A stretch of DNA of 64,000 nt from Thalassospira sp. MCCC 1A01148. GTDB taxonomy: Bacteria; Pseudomonadota; Alphaproteobacteria; Rhodospirillales; Thalassospiraceae. The stretch is taken from contig NZ_LPVZ01000024.1 of assembly GCF_001613795.1 (NCBI RefSeq), forward strand, positions 157,220 to 221,219, given 5' to 3'. This document shows positions 27,319 through 36,502 of this stretch, piece after piece. Below the pieces are notes generated by a model, which had not been told where the DNA came from, ran no database searches, and saw only the letters and a list, made by a program, of their open reading frames with translations. The number at the start of each line of letters is the position of its first letter. Position 1 is the stretch's first letter. A program made the translations under genes and the position numbers.

Positions 27319-27555
27319 GGTTTCCTTATCCCCGTGCCGTATCCCGCAGGTACCGAACCAGTCGGCACAGGCGTGTGCGGGATCGTCTTGTAATATTTAC
27401 TTACATCTTGAATAACAAGTATCGCACGCGATGGCAATTCCCTTTGTTTACACACGGAGCTTTAAACCCCACACGCCAAGGACATGTGCAGGTGCACCTG
27501 TCGTTAAGACAAGCAGTCAAAGGAAATTTACAAGTTCGGGAAGATTATTGGTCGG
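27319..27555. other. Intergenic region between the DapA-family gene and fdhD
   Basis: 237 bases. The AT-rich part around 27390-27420 should hold the leftward promoter of the DapA-family gene. CAGGTGCACCTG (27489-27500) is a perfect 12-bp palindrome of unknown role. No gene is visible. Confidence 0.4.
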
Positions 27556-28365
27556 TCAGGCAAACCGGCGGAACAGCCCGCGCCGTTCACGGCAAATCAT
27601 GGTAAGGCCCGCTTTTCGGGCAAGGTTCACTGCCGTCAAGGTGGGGCCCGAAAGCGTTACAAGCCCACCTACGCCAAACTGTACGGTCTTGATGACAATT
27701 TCATAGGAACAACGGCTGGTCATCAGAACGAAACCGCCAGCCGGATCAATCCCCAGCCGCGCCACAGCGCCAAGCACCTTGTCGAGTGCATTGTGACGAC
27801 CGATATCTTCGCGGACCACAACGATGTTGCCGCGTCCATCAACAAATGCACTGGCATGCAGCAACCCGCCACCTTCGCGATTGCGGGTCTGATGTTCGGG
27901 AAGCGCATCAATCGCGCGCAAGACGACATCCTGTGACAGGCTAGATGGGGTGACCGTCCCGATCTTGTCCATCGCAACAGCATCAAGCGATTGCACACCA
28001 CACAAACCACAGCCGGACCGGCCTTCAAGGGTGCGTTGACGATCTGCAAGGCGATCAAAAACATCCTCGTGAAGGTCTGCTTCAATCACATAACCCTGCA
28101 GGGTCTTGCGCACATCGCGCAGGGTGATCTGGGAACTACTGTCAGCAATTCCTTCTGACAGGGCAAAACCCACCATGAAATCTTCAAGGTTGTGGGGCGA
28201 CACCATCATCACAGCATAGGAGTGCCCATTGAATGTCAAAGCAGCCGGAACTTCCGGCTGCAACATGATGGGGGTATCATCAGTGCCATCATCGCCTGAA
28301 ACGGCGCGCGCAAGATCAACGTCACGCCCGTCCAGAATGCGATTTTCAGATGGATTGGCCGTCAT
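27556..28365 (-). CDS. fdhD: Formate dehydrogenase sulfurtransferase/accessory protein FdhD
   Basis: 269 residues. Transfers sulfur from a cysteine desulfurase to the molybdenum cofactor so that formate dehydrogenase becomes active. The two-cysteine loop SGCGLCG (Cys119, Cys122) is present, along with the family segments EDFMVGFALSEGI and VREDIGRHNALDKV. It overlaps the end of fdsD by 4 bases and is the last gene of the fds operon (called fdsC in some species). Confidence 0.93.
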   Translation of the reverse strand: MTANPSENRILDGRDVDLARAVSGDDGTDDTPIMLQPEVPAALTFNGHSYAVMMVSPHNLEDFMVGFALSEGIADSSSQITLRDVRKTLQGYVIEADLHEDVFDRLADRQRTLEGRSGCGLCGVQSLDAVAMDKIGTVTPSSLSQDVVLRAIDALPEHQTRNREGGGLLHASAFVDGRGNIVVVREDIGRHNALDKVLGAVARLGIDPAGGFVLMTSRCSYEIVIKTVQFGVGGLVTLSGPTLTAVNLARKAGLTMICRERRGLFRRFA

Positions 28366-28586
28366 GCGTCTTCCTTGACCTTCCGGATCTTTGGTGCGGC
28401 TTTCAGAACCAGAGGATGGAAGTCGGCATTGCCTTCCGCGATCATGTCAAACAGTTGCTTGCGCATGCGCGGTTCCCAGAAATCGCTGATATGGTTGGCG
28501 ACACCTTCGGCAGCCTCATTCTCGGGCTGGGACTTGAAAAAGGTCGCGATCTGATTGGCCATGTAGACAAGTTTGTCAGGTGCCAT
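28362..28586 (-). CDS. fdsD: Formate dehydrogenase delta subunit
   Basis: A 74-residue protein with the pattern LVYMANQIATFF, then VANHISDFWEPRMRKQLFDMI, typical of the small delta subunit of soluble NAD-linked molybdenum formate dehydrogenases. It is thought to assist assembly or stability of the complex. It sits 92 bases after fdsA and overlaps fdhD. Confidence 0.9.
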   Translation of the reverse strand: MAPDKLVYMANQIATFFKSQPENEAAEGVANHISDFWEPRMRKQLFDMIAEGNADFHPLVLKAAPKIRKVKEDA

Positions 28587-28678
28587 TGCGGTTCACTCTT
28601 TGACTGTAAACTTCAGAGACAGACAGGAAATACCAGACACTGGATCAGGTGACCCTAACACAGTGTCTGGCAGATATC

Positions 28679-31558
28679 CTATTCAGCGGCATCAACGCGC
28701 GGTTTGATCCGACGCGACTGTTCGGCCTGACGATCATATTCCACCTGCCATTCGGTCGGGCCATTGCTTGGCGAGACCTGAACCGCGGTTACCTTGTATT
28801 CCGGGCAGTTGGTCGCCCAGTCGGTATAGTCGGTGGTGATCACGTTGGCCTGCGTGCCGGGATGGTGGAATGTCGTGTAAACCACACCCGGTGCGACACG
28901 GTCGGTAATGGTGGCACGAAGGGATGTTTCGCCCGACCGCGATGCCAGACGGATCCAGTCGCCTTCACGAATGCCCCGCTGTTCGGCATCGTGCGGATGG
29001 ATTTCCAGCAAGTCTTCCTTATGCCACGTGCTGTTTTCCGTACGCCGGGTCTGCGCGCCCACATTATACTGACTAAGGATACGTCCCGTGGTCAGCAAAA
29101 GCGGGAAGCGCGGACCGGTGCGTTCATCCGTCGCAACATATTCGGTTACAACAAACTTGCCCTTGCCACGGACAAAGCCATCGATATGCATGACCGGGGT
29201 CCCTTCCGGGGCCGTGTCATTGCAAGGCCACTGGACCGAGCCTTTTTCTTCAAGCAGGTCATAGCTGACATTGGCAAAGCTTGGCGTGGTTGCGGCAACT
29301 TCGGCCATGATCTGTGACGGATGGGTGTAATTCCAGTCCAGCCCCATCGCCCGCGCAAGATTCTGGGTAACCTCCCAATCGGCAAAGCCGTTCATCGGGG
29401 TCATAACCTTGCGCACGCGGTTAATGCGGCGTTCGGCGTTGGTGAATGTCCCATCCTTTTCAAGGAAGGTCGAACCGGGCAGGAACACATGCGCGTAGTT
29501 GGCGGTTTCATTGAGGAACAGGTCGTGGACGACCACACATTCCATTGCTGCCAGACCAGCTGCCACATGTTTGGTATCCGGATCTGACTGAAGGATATCT
29601 TCGCCCTGAATATAGATGCCCTTGAATGTGCCTTCGACAGCCGCATCAAGCATATTGGGGATACGAAGACCCGGTTCATCATCCAGTTTGACACCCCAGA
29701 TATCCTCGAAAACATCGCGGGTGGCGCTGTCCTGAATATGGCGATAGCCCGGCAGTTCGTGCGGGAACGATCCCATATCGCACGAACCCTGCACATTGTT
29801 CTGACCACGCAGCGGGTTCACGCCCACACCCGGACGGCCGATATTACCGGTCGCCATGGCAAGGTTGGCAATCGCCATCACGGTGGTGGAACCCTGGCTG
29901 TGTTCTGTCACACCAAGACCGTAATAGATCGCACCATTGCCGCCGGTGGCAAATTCACGTGCGGCCGTGCGCATGGTCTGGGCATCAACACCGATCATCT
30001 CGGCGATTGCTTCGGGGCTGTGTTTTGGATCGGAAACAAAGGTTGCCCAATCCTGGAATTCATCCCAGTCGCAGCGTTCACGCACGAACGCTTCGTCAAA
30101 CAGGCCTTCGGTGACGATCACATGGGCAAGCGATGTCAGAACCGCAACGTTCGTCCCCGGACGCAGCGGGATATGGGCGACCGCCTCGATATGCGGGGAG
30201 CGCACAAGGTCAATACGACGCGGATCGATGACGATCAGTTTCGCACCTTCGCGCAGACGCTTTTTCAGGCGCGAGGCAAAGACAGGATGGCCATCGGTCG
30301 GGTTGGCCCCGATCAGGATAACAACATCGGTATGTTCGACAGAATCAAAATCCTGCGTCCCGGCCGAAGTACCAAACGTGGTTTTCAGACCATAGCCGGT
30401 CGGCGAATGGCAAACACGCGCGCAGGTGTCGACGTTGTTATTGCCAAAACCGGCACGGATGAGTTTCTGAACAAGGAAGGTTTCCTCGTTCGTGCAGCGT
30501 GACGAGGTAATCCCGCCCAGCGCGCCCTTGCCGTATTTGGCCTGAATGCCCTTGAACTTGTCGGCTGTAAAACGAAGCGCTTCTTCCCAACTGACTTCCT
30601 GCCACGGATCGTCAACGTTCTCACGGATCATCGGGTTCAGGATGCGGTCCTTGTGACTGGCATAGCCATAGGCAAAACGCCCCTTCACACAGGAATGGCC
30701 GCGGTTGGCCTTACCATCCTTATAGGGGACCATGCGGACAAGTTCTTCGCCGCGCATTTCCGCCTTGAACGAGCAGCCAACCCCGCAATAGGCGCAAGTG
30801 GTAACAACCGAGTGTTCCGGCTGACCGATCTCGATGACCGATTTTTCCTGAAGCGTTGCCGTCGGGCAGGCCTGAACACAGGCACCGCACGATACACATT
30901 CGGAATCCAGGAAGTTTTCATGCATGCCGGGCGACACACGCGATTCAAAACCGCGACCTTCGATGGTCAGCGCAAAGGTGCCCTGCACTTCTTCGCAGGC
31001 ACGCACGCAACGCGAACAGACAATGCATTTTGACGGGTCATAGGTGAAATACGGGTTGGTTTCATCCTTGGCCATATAGCGCGGGTTTTCTTCACCGTTC
31101 TGGCGGACCTGAACGTGGTTTTCACCCTCATAGCCATAACGCACATCACGCAGGCCAACCGCGCCTGCCATGTCTTGCAATTCGCAATCGCCGTTGGCCG
31201 CACAGGTCAGGCAATCGAGCGGATGGTCAGAGATGTAAAGCTCCATCACGCCTTTGCGGATCTTCTTGAGCCGCTCGGTCTGGGTATGGACAACCATGCC
31301 CTCGGATGCTGGCGTCGTACAGGATGCCGGTGTGCCGTTACGGCCTTCGACCTCGACCAGACACAGGCGGCATGATCCGAATGCATCGACCATATCGGTC
31401 GCACACAGTTTAGGGACCTGAATACCGGCCTCCATCGAGGCGCGCATGACAGAGGTGCCTTCAGGCACGGTGACATCCTTGCCATCAATGGTCAGGGTGA
31501 CGGTCTTTTCGGAATTCTTCGCCGGGGTTCCGTAGTCAACTTCTTTGATCAAGGACAT
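28679..31558 (-). CDS. fdsA: NAD-dependent formate dehydrogenase alpha subunit (Mo/W-bis-MGD)
   Basis: 959 residues, the catalytic subunit that oxidises formate to CO2. Cysteine sets in order: N-terminal [2Fe-2S] Cys52/63/66/80; a NuoG-type His/Cys cluster with Cys116/119/125; two ferredoxin-like [4Fe-4S] sets at 178-188 and 221-231; the proximal cluster Cys255/258/262/290. The cofactor-ligating residue is Cys383 in ARVCHSP, so this is a cysteine rather than selenocysteine enzyme. C-terminal segments (RILSQYNVGAQTRRT, the MGD-binding cap) are complete. It follows fdsB by 4 bases. Confidence 0.95.
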   Translation of the reverse strand: MSLIKEVDYGTPAKNSEKTVTLTIDGKDVTVPEGTSVMRASMEAGIQVPKLCATDMVDAFGSCRLCLVEVEGRNGTPASCTTPASEGMVVHTQTERLKKIRKGVMELYISDHPLDCLTCAANGDCELQDMAGAVGLRDVRYGYEGENHVQVRQNGEENPRYMAKDETNPYFTYDPSKCIVCSRCVRACEEVQGTFALTIEGRGFESRVSPGMHENFLDSECVSCGACVQACPTATLQEKSVIEIGQPEHSVVTTCAYCGVGCSFKAEMRGEELVRMVPYKDGKANRGHSCVKGRFAYGYASHKDRILNPMIRENVDDPWQEVSWEEALRFTADKFKGIQAKYGKGALGGITSSRCTNEETFLVQKLIRAGFGNNNVDTCARVCHSPTGYGLKTTFGTSAGTQDFDSVEHTDVVILIGANPTDGHPVFASRLKKRLREGAKLIVIDPRRIDLVRSPHIEAVAHIPLRPGTNVAVLTSLAHVIVTEGLFDEAFVRERCDWDEFQDWATFVSDPKHSPEAIAEMIGVDAQTMRTAAREFATGGNGAIYYGLGVTEHSQGSTTVMAIANLAMATGNIGRPGVGVNPLRGQNNVQGSCDMGSFPHELPGYRHIQDSATRDVFEDIWGVKLDDEPGLRIPNMLDAAVEGTFKGIYIQGEDILQSDPDTKHVAAGLAAMECVVVHDLFLNETANYAHVFLPGSTFLEKDGTFTNAERRINRVRKVMTPMNGFADWEVTQNLARAMGLDWNYTHPSQIMAEVAATTPSFANVSYDLLEEKGSVQWPCNDTAPEGTPVMHIDGFVRGKGKFVVTEYVATDERTGPRFPLLLTTGRILSQYNVGAQTRRTENSTWHKEDLLEIHPHDAEQRGIREGDWIRLASRSGETSLRATITDRVAPGVVYTTFHHPGTQANVITTDYTDWATNCPEYKVTAVQVSPSNGPTEWQVEYDRQAEQSRRIKPRVDAAE

Positions 31559-31562
31559 CGTT

Positions 31563-33119
31563 TCACTCCGCAGCTATATCAAGCGCGCGTGGCTTGAAGT
31601 CATCAGGGAAATGGGTCAGTGCGCTTAAGACCGGATAGGGCGTAAAGCCACCCAGCGCGCACAGCGATCCGAACTTCATGGTTTCACAAAGATCGCGCAG
31701 GAGTTCGAGCTGCAATTCAGGTTCTTCACCACGTTCAAGTTTGTCGACCACTTCGGTCCCGCGTACAGAGCCAATCCGGCATGGCGTACATTTGCCGCAC
31801 GATTCAATCGCACAGAATTCCATGGCAAAGCGGGCCTGCTTCATCATGTCGACCGTGTCATCAAACACGACAATACCGGCATGGCCGATCAAGCCATCGC
31901 GCTTCATGAATTCTTCGTAGTCAAAAGGCGTATCAAACAGTTCCTTGGGGAAATAGGCACCCAACGGACCACCGACCTGAACCGCCTTGATCGGGCGGCC
32001 CGATGCCGTGCCACCACCGATCTGTTCGACAATTTCGCCCAGCGTCAGGCCAAAGCCAACTTCGTAAAGCCCGCCATGTTTGACGTTCCCGGCAATCTGG
32101 ATCGGGATGGTGCCGCGCGACCGGCCCATACCGTAATCGCGATAGTATTCCGCACCCTTTTCCAGAATGACAGGCACAGAGCACAGTGAAATCACGTTGT
32201 TGACCACGGTCGGTCGGCCAAGGAAACCTTCAAGGGCAGGCAATGGCGGCTTGGCGCGAACAACCCCGCGCTTGCCTTCCATGCTATTCAGAAGGGATGT
32301 TTCCTCCCCGCAGACATAGGCGCCCGCGCCCATGCGGACTTCCATATCGAACGCCTTGCCGGATCCAAGGATATTATCGCCCAGAACACCGGCGGCACGG
32401 GCGACCTTGATCGCCTCGTTCATGACATCGATCGCGGTCGGGTATTCCGAACGGGTATAGACGTATCCCTTGGTCGCGCCGGTGGCGAGACCGGCAATGA
32501 TCATGCCTTCGATCAGAACAAACGGCTCGCCTTCCATGATCATGCGATCGGCAAAGGTCCCGCTGTCGCCTTCATCGGCGTTACAGACGATGTATTTTTG
32601 ATCGGCTGGCGCTTCGCGGACGGTATTCCATTTGATGCCCGTCGGAAAACCGGCACCACCGCGCCCGCGCAGGCCGCTATCGGTGACGGCCTTGACGATT
32701 TCCTCGTCCGTCATCTTGAGCGCATTTTCAACACCGGTCAGGCCTTCATTGGCGCGATAATCTTCGAGCGATACCGGATCAATGATGCCGCAGCGCTGGA
32801 AGGTCAGGCGCGATTGGCTTTTCAGGAACGGGATATCCTGTGTGCGGCCAAGATAAAGCTTATGATCACCACCGGTCAGGAAGTCAGCCTCAAACAATGT
32901 GTCGATATCATCGGTGCTAACCGGGCCATAGGCAACGCGTCCACGCGGTGTTTCAACCTCGACCATCGGCTCCAGCCAATACATGCCAAACGAGCCGTTG
33001 CGCACGATCTTGATATCAGCACCGGATTTGGATGCCTTGGCGGCAATGGCGGATGCAACGTCATCGGCACCCAATGCGACAGAACCGGAATCAAGCGGAA
33101 CGTAAACCTTGATGCTCAT
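31563..33119 (-). CDS. fdsB: NAD-dependent formate dehydrogenase beta subunit (FMN, NAD, 4Fe-4S)
   Basis: A 518-residue NuoF-type diaphorase subunit that hands formate electrons to NAD+. GLRGRGGAGFPTGIKW near 150-165 is the FMN/NAD site, NADEGDSGTFADR near 182 contacts FMN, and SCGKCTPCRIGS near 440 supplies the [4Fe-4S] cysteines. The additional N-terminal ~100 residues are normal for FdsB. The start overlaps the end of fdsG by 4 bases, so the two are coupled. Confidence 0.95.
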   Translation of the reverse strand: MSIKVYVPLDSGSVALGADDVASAIAAKASKSGADIKIVRNGSFGMYWLEPMVEVETPRGRVAYGPVSTDDIDTLFEADFLTGGDHKLYLGRTQDIPFLKSQSRLTFQRCGIIDPVSLEDYRANEGLTGVENALKMTDEEIVKAVTDSGLRGRGGAGFPTGIKWNTVREAPADQKYIVCNADEGDSGTFADRMIMEGEPFVLIEGMIIAGLATGATKGYVYTRSEYPTAIDVMNEAIKVARAAGVLGDNILGSGKAFDMEVRMGAGAYVCGEETSLLNSMEGKRGVVRAKPPLPALEGFLGRPTVVNNVISLCSVPVILEKGAEYYRDYGMGRSRGTIPIQIAGNVKHGGLYEVGFGLTLGEIVEQIGGGTASGRPIKAVQVGGPLGAYFPKELFDTPFDYEEFMKRDGLIGHAGIVVFDDTVDMMKQARFAMEFCAIESCGKCTPCRIGSVRGTEVVDKLERGEEPELQLELLRDLCETMKFGSLCALGGFTPYPVLSALTHFPDDFKPRALDIAAE

Positions 33120-33580
33120 GATCCCACCTTTTCCAAAATGCGATCCGCACTGACACGGCCAACAACCTTGCCATCAATCATTGCGGCTGGCGCACAGGCA
33201 CACAGACCAAGGCAGAAAACAGGTTCCAGTGTGACCTTGCGATCAGCAGTGGTTTGCGACCAATCGACATTAAGGTGACGGCGAACCTTGTCGCCAAGCG
33301 CATCCGCCCCCATCGCCTGACAGGCTTCGGCCCGGCAGATCTTGATGACATGCTTGCCCGCCTTTTCTTCGCGGAAGTCATGATAGAAGCTTGCCACCCC
33401 ATGGACTTCCGCCCGGCTGAGATTGAGCTTCTTTGCAATGGTCTGAAGCGCGCCATCGGGGATAAAGCCAAACTCTTCCTGCACCTCGTGCAGAATTGGC
33501 AATAGCGGCCCTTCCAGAGTGATCAACTGATCACAAATGGCAGCGACGCGGACGTTTTGGTCCTCGGTCGTTTCCGACAT
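33116..33580 (-). CDS. fdsG: NAD-dependent formate dehydrogenase gamma subunit (2Fe-2S)
   Basis: A 154-residue NuoE/thioredoxin-like subunit. Cys82, Cys87, Cys123 and Cys127 (ICRAEACQ and CLGLCAC) form the [2Fe-2S] site. It relays electrons near the FMN subunit. The ATG at 33580 (MSETTED) follows GAGAGG; an upstream ATG at 33601 is less likely. It is the first structural gene of fdsGBAD-fdhD, with a promoter region of about 110 bases before it. Confidence 0.93.
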   Translation of the reverse strand: MSETTEDQNVRVAAICDQLITLEGPLLPILHEVQEEFGFIPDGALQTIAKKLNLSRAEVHGVASFYHDFREEKAGKHVIKICRAEACQAMGADALGDKVRRHLNVDWSQTTADRKVTLEPVFCLGLCACAPAAMIDGKVVGRVSADRILEKVGS

Positions 33581-33676
33581 GCAAGCCTCTCTCTCAAGCA
33601 TGTTGAAGAATTATTCTTTATTGCGGCTATTTTCCGCCAATCGGCGTGGCTGTTCAATAAAGCCATCCCGTTACGC

Positions 33677-33693
33677 GATAGGGAAAACCTATC
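33677..33693. promoter_or_regulatory. Candidate LysR-type binding site upstream of fdsG
   Basis: GATAGGGAAAACCTATC is an inverted repeat with 6-bp arms and a 5-base spacer. It lies about 100 bases upstream of fdsG and overlaps the last bases of the LysR gene, the usual distance for a LysR recognition site. The role is inferred. Confidence 0.45.
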
Positions 33694-34585
33694 AAACGGT
33701 CTGCAGCTCAGAGATATGCGCTGCTTCCTTTAAAAGTGCAGAAACCACCGGCGTTGCAGGCTCACGTTTTGCCGCTATCAATCCCACTGTCTGACTGGCA
33801 TCGGGCTCGATGATTGGAATGGCTTTGACACGATCGCGCATCCCGAAGCTTTCCACCATTTTTTCTGGCATGATACTGGCCCAGTTGCCTGTTTGCACGT
33901 GGGTGAACAGGGCAATCATCGAGTCACTTTCAAGCGTCGCACTGACCTTGGCACCCGCCATGTGGAGTTGCTGATCAATGATGCGACGGTTTTGCATGTC
34001 GGGCGTTAAAAGACACAAGGGCAAGCTGGCCGCTTCACGCCACGTGATGGCTTCGTAGTCCCCCAACTCCTTAAGGTTGGAGGTCACCAGTTGGTAGCGT
34101 TCCCGATATAGCGGAATGGATGTCACCCGCCCGAGGGGTTCGTTATCAAGATAGGTAATCCCGGCATCAATTTGCAGATCATCAAGGAGCGCCTTAATCT
34201 CCGTCGACGTCCGCGACAGGATCGCAAAGCTGACATCGGGGTGTTTTTCACGAAACGGCGTGGTCAGTTCATGGACCATCGAAAGCGCGGTCGGGATGAC
34301 GGCAATCTGCACCTGCCCGGTCAGGCCAAAGCGCATGGCGCGCATTTCGTCGCGCATGGAACGTGTGCTGCCGACAATATGACGCGCCCATTCCAGAACA
34401 CGCTCACCTTCGGGTGTCAGGCCCTGATAACGCGACCCGCGTTTGACCAATACCACGCCAAGATGGTCTTCAAGCTGACGCAGCGCACTTGAAAGGGTTG
34501 GCTGGGTCACACCGCATTCTTCGGCAGCATGTCCAAAATGCTGCTCGCGGGCGAGAACCATAAACATTTCGAGCTTATCGATCAT
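33692..34585 (-). CDS. LysR-family regulator of the formate dehydrogenase operon
   Basis: 297 residues: an N-terminal helix-turn-helix (about 1-65, with AAEECGVTQPTLSSALRQLEDHLGV) and a type 2 periplasmic-binding-like effector domain. It is transcribed in the same direction as, and just upstream of, fdsG, as seen for FdsR-type regulators. The ATG at 34585 (MIDKLEMF) fits the family's usual N-terminus; the open frame extends to 34648. The effector could be formate, but the sequence does not show it. Confidence 0.83.
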   Translation of the reverse strand: MIDKLEMFMVLAREQHFGHAAEECGVTQPTLSSALRQLEDHLGVVLVKRGSRYQGLTPEGERVLEWARHIVGSTRSMRDEMRAMRFGLTGQVQIAVIPTALSMVHELTTPFREKHPDVSFAILSRTSTEIKALLDDLQIDAGITYLDNEPLGRVTSIPLYRERYQLVTSNLKELGDYEAITWREAASLPLCLLTPDMQNRRIIDQQLHMAGAKVSATLESDSMIALFTHVQTGNWASIMPEKMVESFGMRDRVKAIPIIEPDASQTVGLIAAKREPATPVVSALLKEAAHISELQTV

Positions 34586-34774
34586 TTCATATCCGGCACG
34601 GCGTCTGGCATCACATTGATCGGATGCAAGCTTTGGGATGCGCCACAATTTGTGGGGCTCTGAACGTGTTGCAGGATAACCGATTATCCCTATGCGCTAA
34701 AAGGTTATTCCTGCACCCCATACCATACAATGTAATCGACAAGCAGCTTTGGCTTTCCGGTTCTGATCGAACGC
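34586..34774. promoter_or_regulatory. LysR promoter region with palindrome
   Basis: GGATAA-CCGA-TTATCC (34674-34689) is a perfect 6-bp-arm inverted repeat. A further GGTTATTCC copy about 30 bases on forms a wider imperfect repeat with GGATAACC. This suggests autoregulation of the LysR gene. No gene is present. Confidence 0.4.
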
Positions 34775-35533
34775 CTAACCTTCCTTGCGGTGAATGGCGA
34801 ATGGCGACCAGCTTTGGCTGACCGGCATGACTTCAAGTGAGTTGACGTTTACATGTGCTGGAAGGTTCGCCACCCAAAAGATGCTTTCAGCGATGTCTTC
34901 TGGCTGGATCGGATCGGCACCGCGATACAGGTTGTCATAGGCTTCCTTGTTGCCGCCGGTGCGAACCAGGGTAAATTCGCTTTCGCACAGACCCGGCTCG
35001 ATCGAGGTGACACGAACACCCGTGCCCGCAAGGTCACAGCGAATGCCTAGCGAGAATTGCTGAACAAAGGCCTTGGTCGCACCGTAAACATTGCCGCCCG
35101 GATACGGCCAGTTCGATGCAATCGATGCCAGATTAACAATCGCCCCTTTTCGTTCGATCAGCTTATCAAGCATGATACGCGTGATCGCCACCAACCCCTT
35201 GTTGTTGGTATCGATCATTGTCATCCAGTCCGACAGCTTGCATTCCTGTGCCGGTGCGGTGCCCAATGCCAGCCCGGCATTATTGATCAGCAAATCAACA
35301 TCGGCGAAGTCGGCAGGCAGACCATCAACCGCCACCTGAATGGCATCGGCATCCTGAATATCAAAGCACAGCGCATGGGCGACCGTGGCACCGCCGAGTT
35401 CATCGACAAGAGCGTCAAGGCGCTCGGCACGGCGGCCGGTGACAATGACTTTCCAACCTTCCTTGACGAACCGGCGGGCCGTTGCCGCCCCAAAGCCAGA
35501 AGTTGCGCCGGTAATGAGTGCTGTTTTGGTCAT
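34775..35533 (-). CDS. SDR-family NADP-dependent dehydrogenase (YdfG-like)
   Basis: 252 residues: TGATSGFGAATARRF cofactor site near 8-22, the VTGRRAERLDAL stretch that favours NADP, NNAGLALGTAPA near 85 and the YGATK catalytic pair near 149. This matches the YdfG/serine-3-dehydrogenase-like group acting on 3-hydroxy acids such as 3-hydroxypropionate or serine. The ATG at 35533 follows GGAGATATCC. It may be co-transcribed with the upstream TauE/SafE gene (39-base gap). The substrate is unknown. Confidence 0.75.
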   Translation of the reverse strand: MTKTALITGATSGFGAATARRFVKEGWKVIVTGRRAERLDALVDELGGATVAHALCFDIQDADAIQVAVDGLPADFADVDLLINNAGLALGTAPAQECKLSDWMTMIDTNNKGLVAITRIMLDKLIERKGAIVNLASIASNWPYPGGNVYGATKAFVQQFSLGIRCDLAGTGVRVTSIEPGLCESEFTLVRTGGNKEAYDNLYRGADPIQPEDIAESIFWVANLPAHVNVNSLEVMPVSQSWSPFAIHRKEG

Positions 35534-35572
35534 GGATATCTCCGGTGGTGGAAGCAATTTTGATTTAAGGGA

Positions 35573-36307
35573 TCACAGACCAACCGCGATGGTCTGCGCG
35601 AAACCGATAATGGCAATGAGAACGAGACTGATGGCACAGACACGCCGCCAGGTGGTTGCCGACATCCGGCGATAGATCATCTCGCCCGGGAAATAGGCGA
35701 TCATGGCAATCACCAGCAACGGCAAGACAAGTGCGATGAAATCATTGGGCAACATGCCCGCAGCAGCGCGGGTGATAAATCCCAACACATCGACCGACCC
35801 AAAATAGATCGCAAGCGTGTTGCGGACCCGCGCATCCTGCGTTCCGCCCGCCAAAAGCCATGCGGCGACCAAAGGACCGCCAACCGCAAAGCCCGACATC
35901 AGGATACCAACCGAACAGGCCAGAAGCGCCCCGATGACAAAATGGCCCATCCATTTTGGCGGATGATGCAGCATGGCCACCAAGGCTGCCACCGCGATTG
36001 CAAGGTTGGTCGCGATCCGGATGGTCTGGTCATCAAGCGCAAAGGCGACATATGGGCCAAGCACCGCCCCGAAAAGCCCGAAACTCAGCAGGATCGAACA
36101 GGCCCGCCAGTCGACCTTGTTCCGATCAAAGTCGCGCAGGATCAGCCCCGTCAGGACAATGTCGATAACCAGAATAATCGCGGTCGCAGTTGCCGGAGCA
36201 AGCACCGTCGACAGACCAAGAGCGGCCAGCAAAGCAAAACCGAAACCGGTGATGCCACGAAACAGGGCAGCGACCGCGACAATCATGCCAGACAGGATCA
36301 GTTCCAT
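35573..36307 (-). CDS. TauE/SafE (TSUP) family membrane permease
   Basis: 244 residues with about eight hydrophobic segments and the paired glycine-rich motifs of the family (RGITGFGFALLAALGLS near 18-34 and GFAVGGPLVAAWLLAGG near 138-154). Such proteins export sulfite, sulfoacetate or other small anions. It is divergent from an aminotransferase gene; a link to taurine or another sulfonate would fit both, but no sulfonate-specific enzyme is visible nearby. Substrate unknown. Confidence 0.75.
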   Translation of the reverse strand: MELILSGMIVAVAALFRGITGFGFALLAALGLSTVLAPATATAIILVIDIVLTGLILRDFDRNKVDWRACSILLSFGLFGAVLGPYVAFALDDQTIRIATNLAIAVAALVAMLHHPPKWMGHFVIGALLACSVGILMSGFAVGGPLVAAWLLAGGTQDARVRNTLAIYFGSVDVLGFITRAAAGMLPNDFIALVLPLLVIAMIAYFPGEMIYRRMSATTWRRVCAISLVLIAIIGFAQTIAVGL

Positions 36308-36502
36308 GAAATTCCTCGTTGTTACAGACCTGAATTACGCCACTGATTGCTATGGCAATAGAGCCACATCGACGCTTTTAATGGAGCCACATGGCGATCT
36401 GGACCTAAATATTGTCGAGTTGTGGCACTAACGCTGTGTCAGATGACCGGTTTAGCTAGCAGCATAACATTTACACCCGCACTCTTGCCGACAGGAGCCA
36501 GC
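36308..36502. promoter_or_regulatory. Promoter region of the aminotransferase gene with repeated boxes
   Basis: ATAGAGCCACAT (36358-36369) and ATGGAGCCACAT (36381-36392) are direct repeats 23 bases apart. CTGGACCTAA follows at 36399-36408. A box like the first two lies in reverse orientation beside the MocR gene (39466-39476). Direct repeats one to two helical turns apart are typical MocR operators. Confidence 0.5.
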
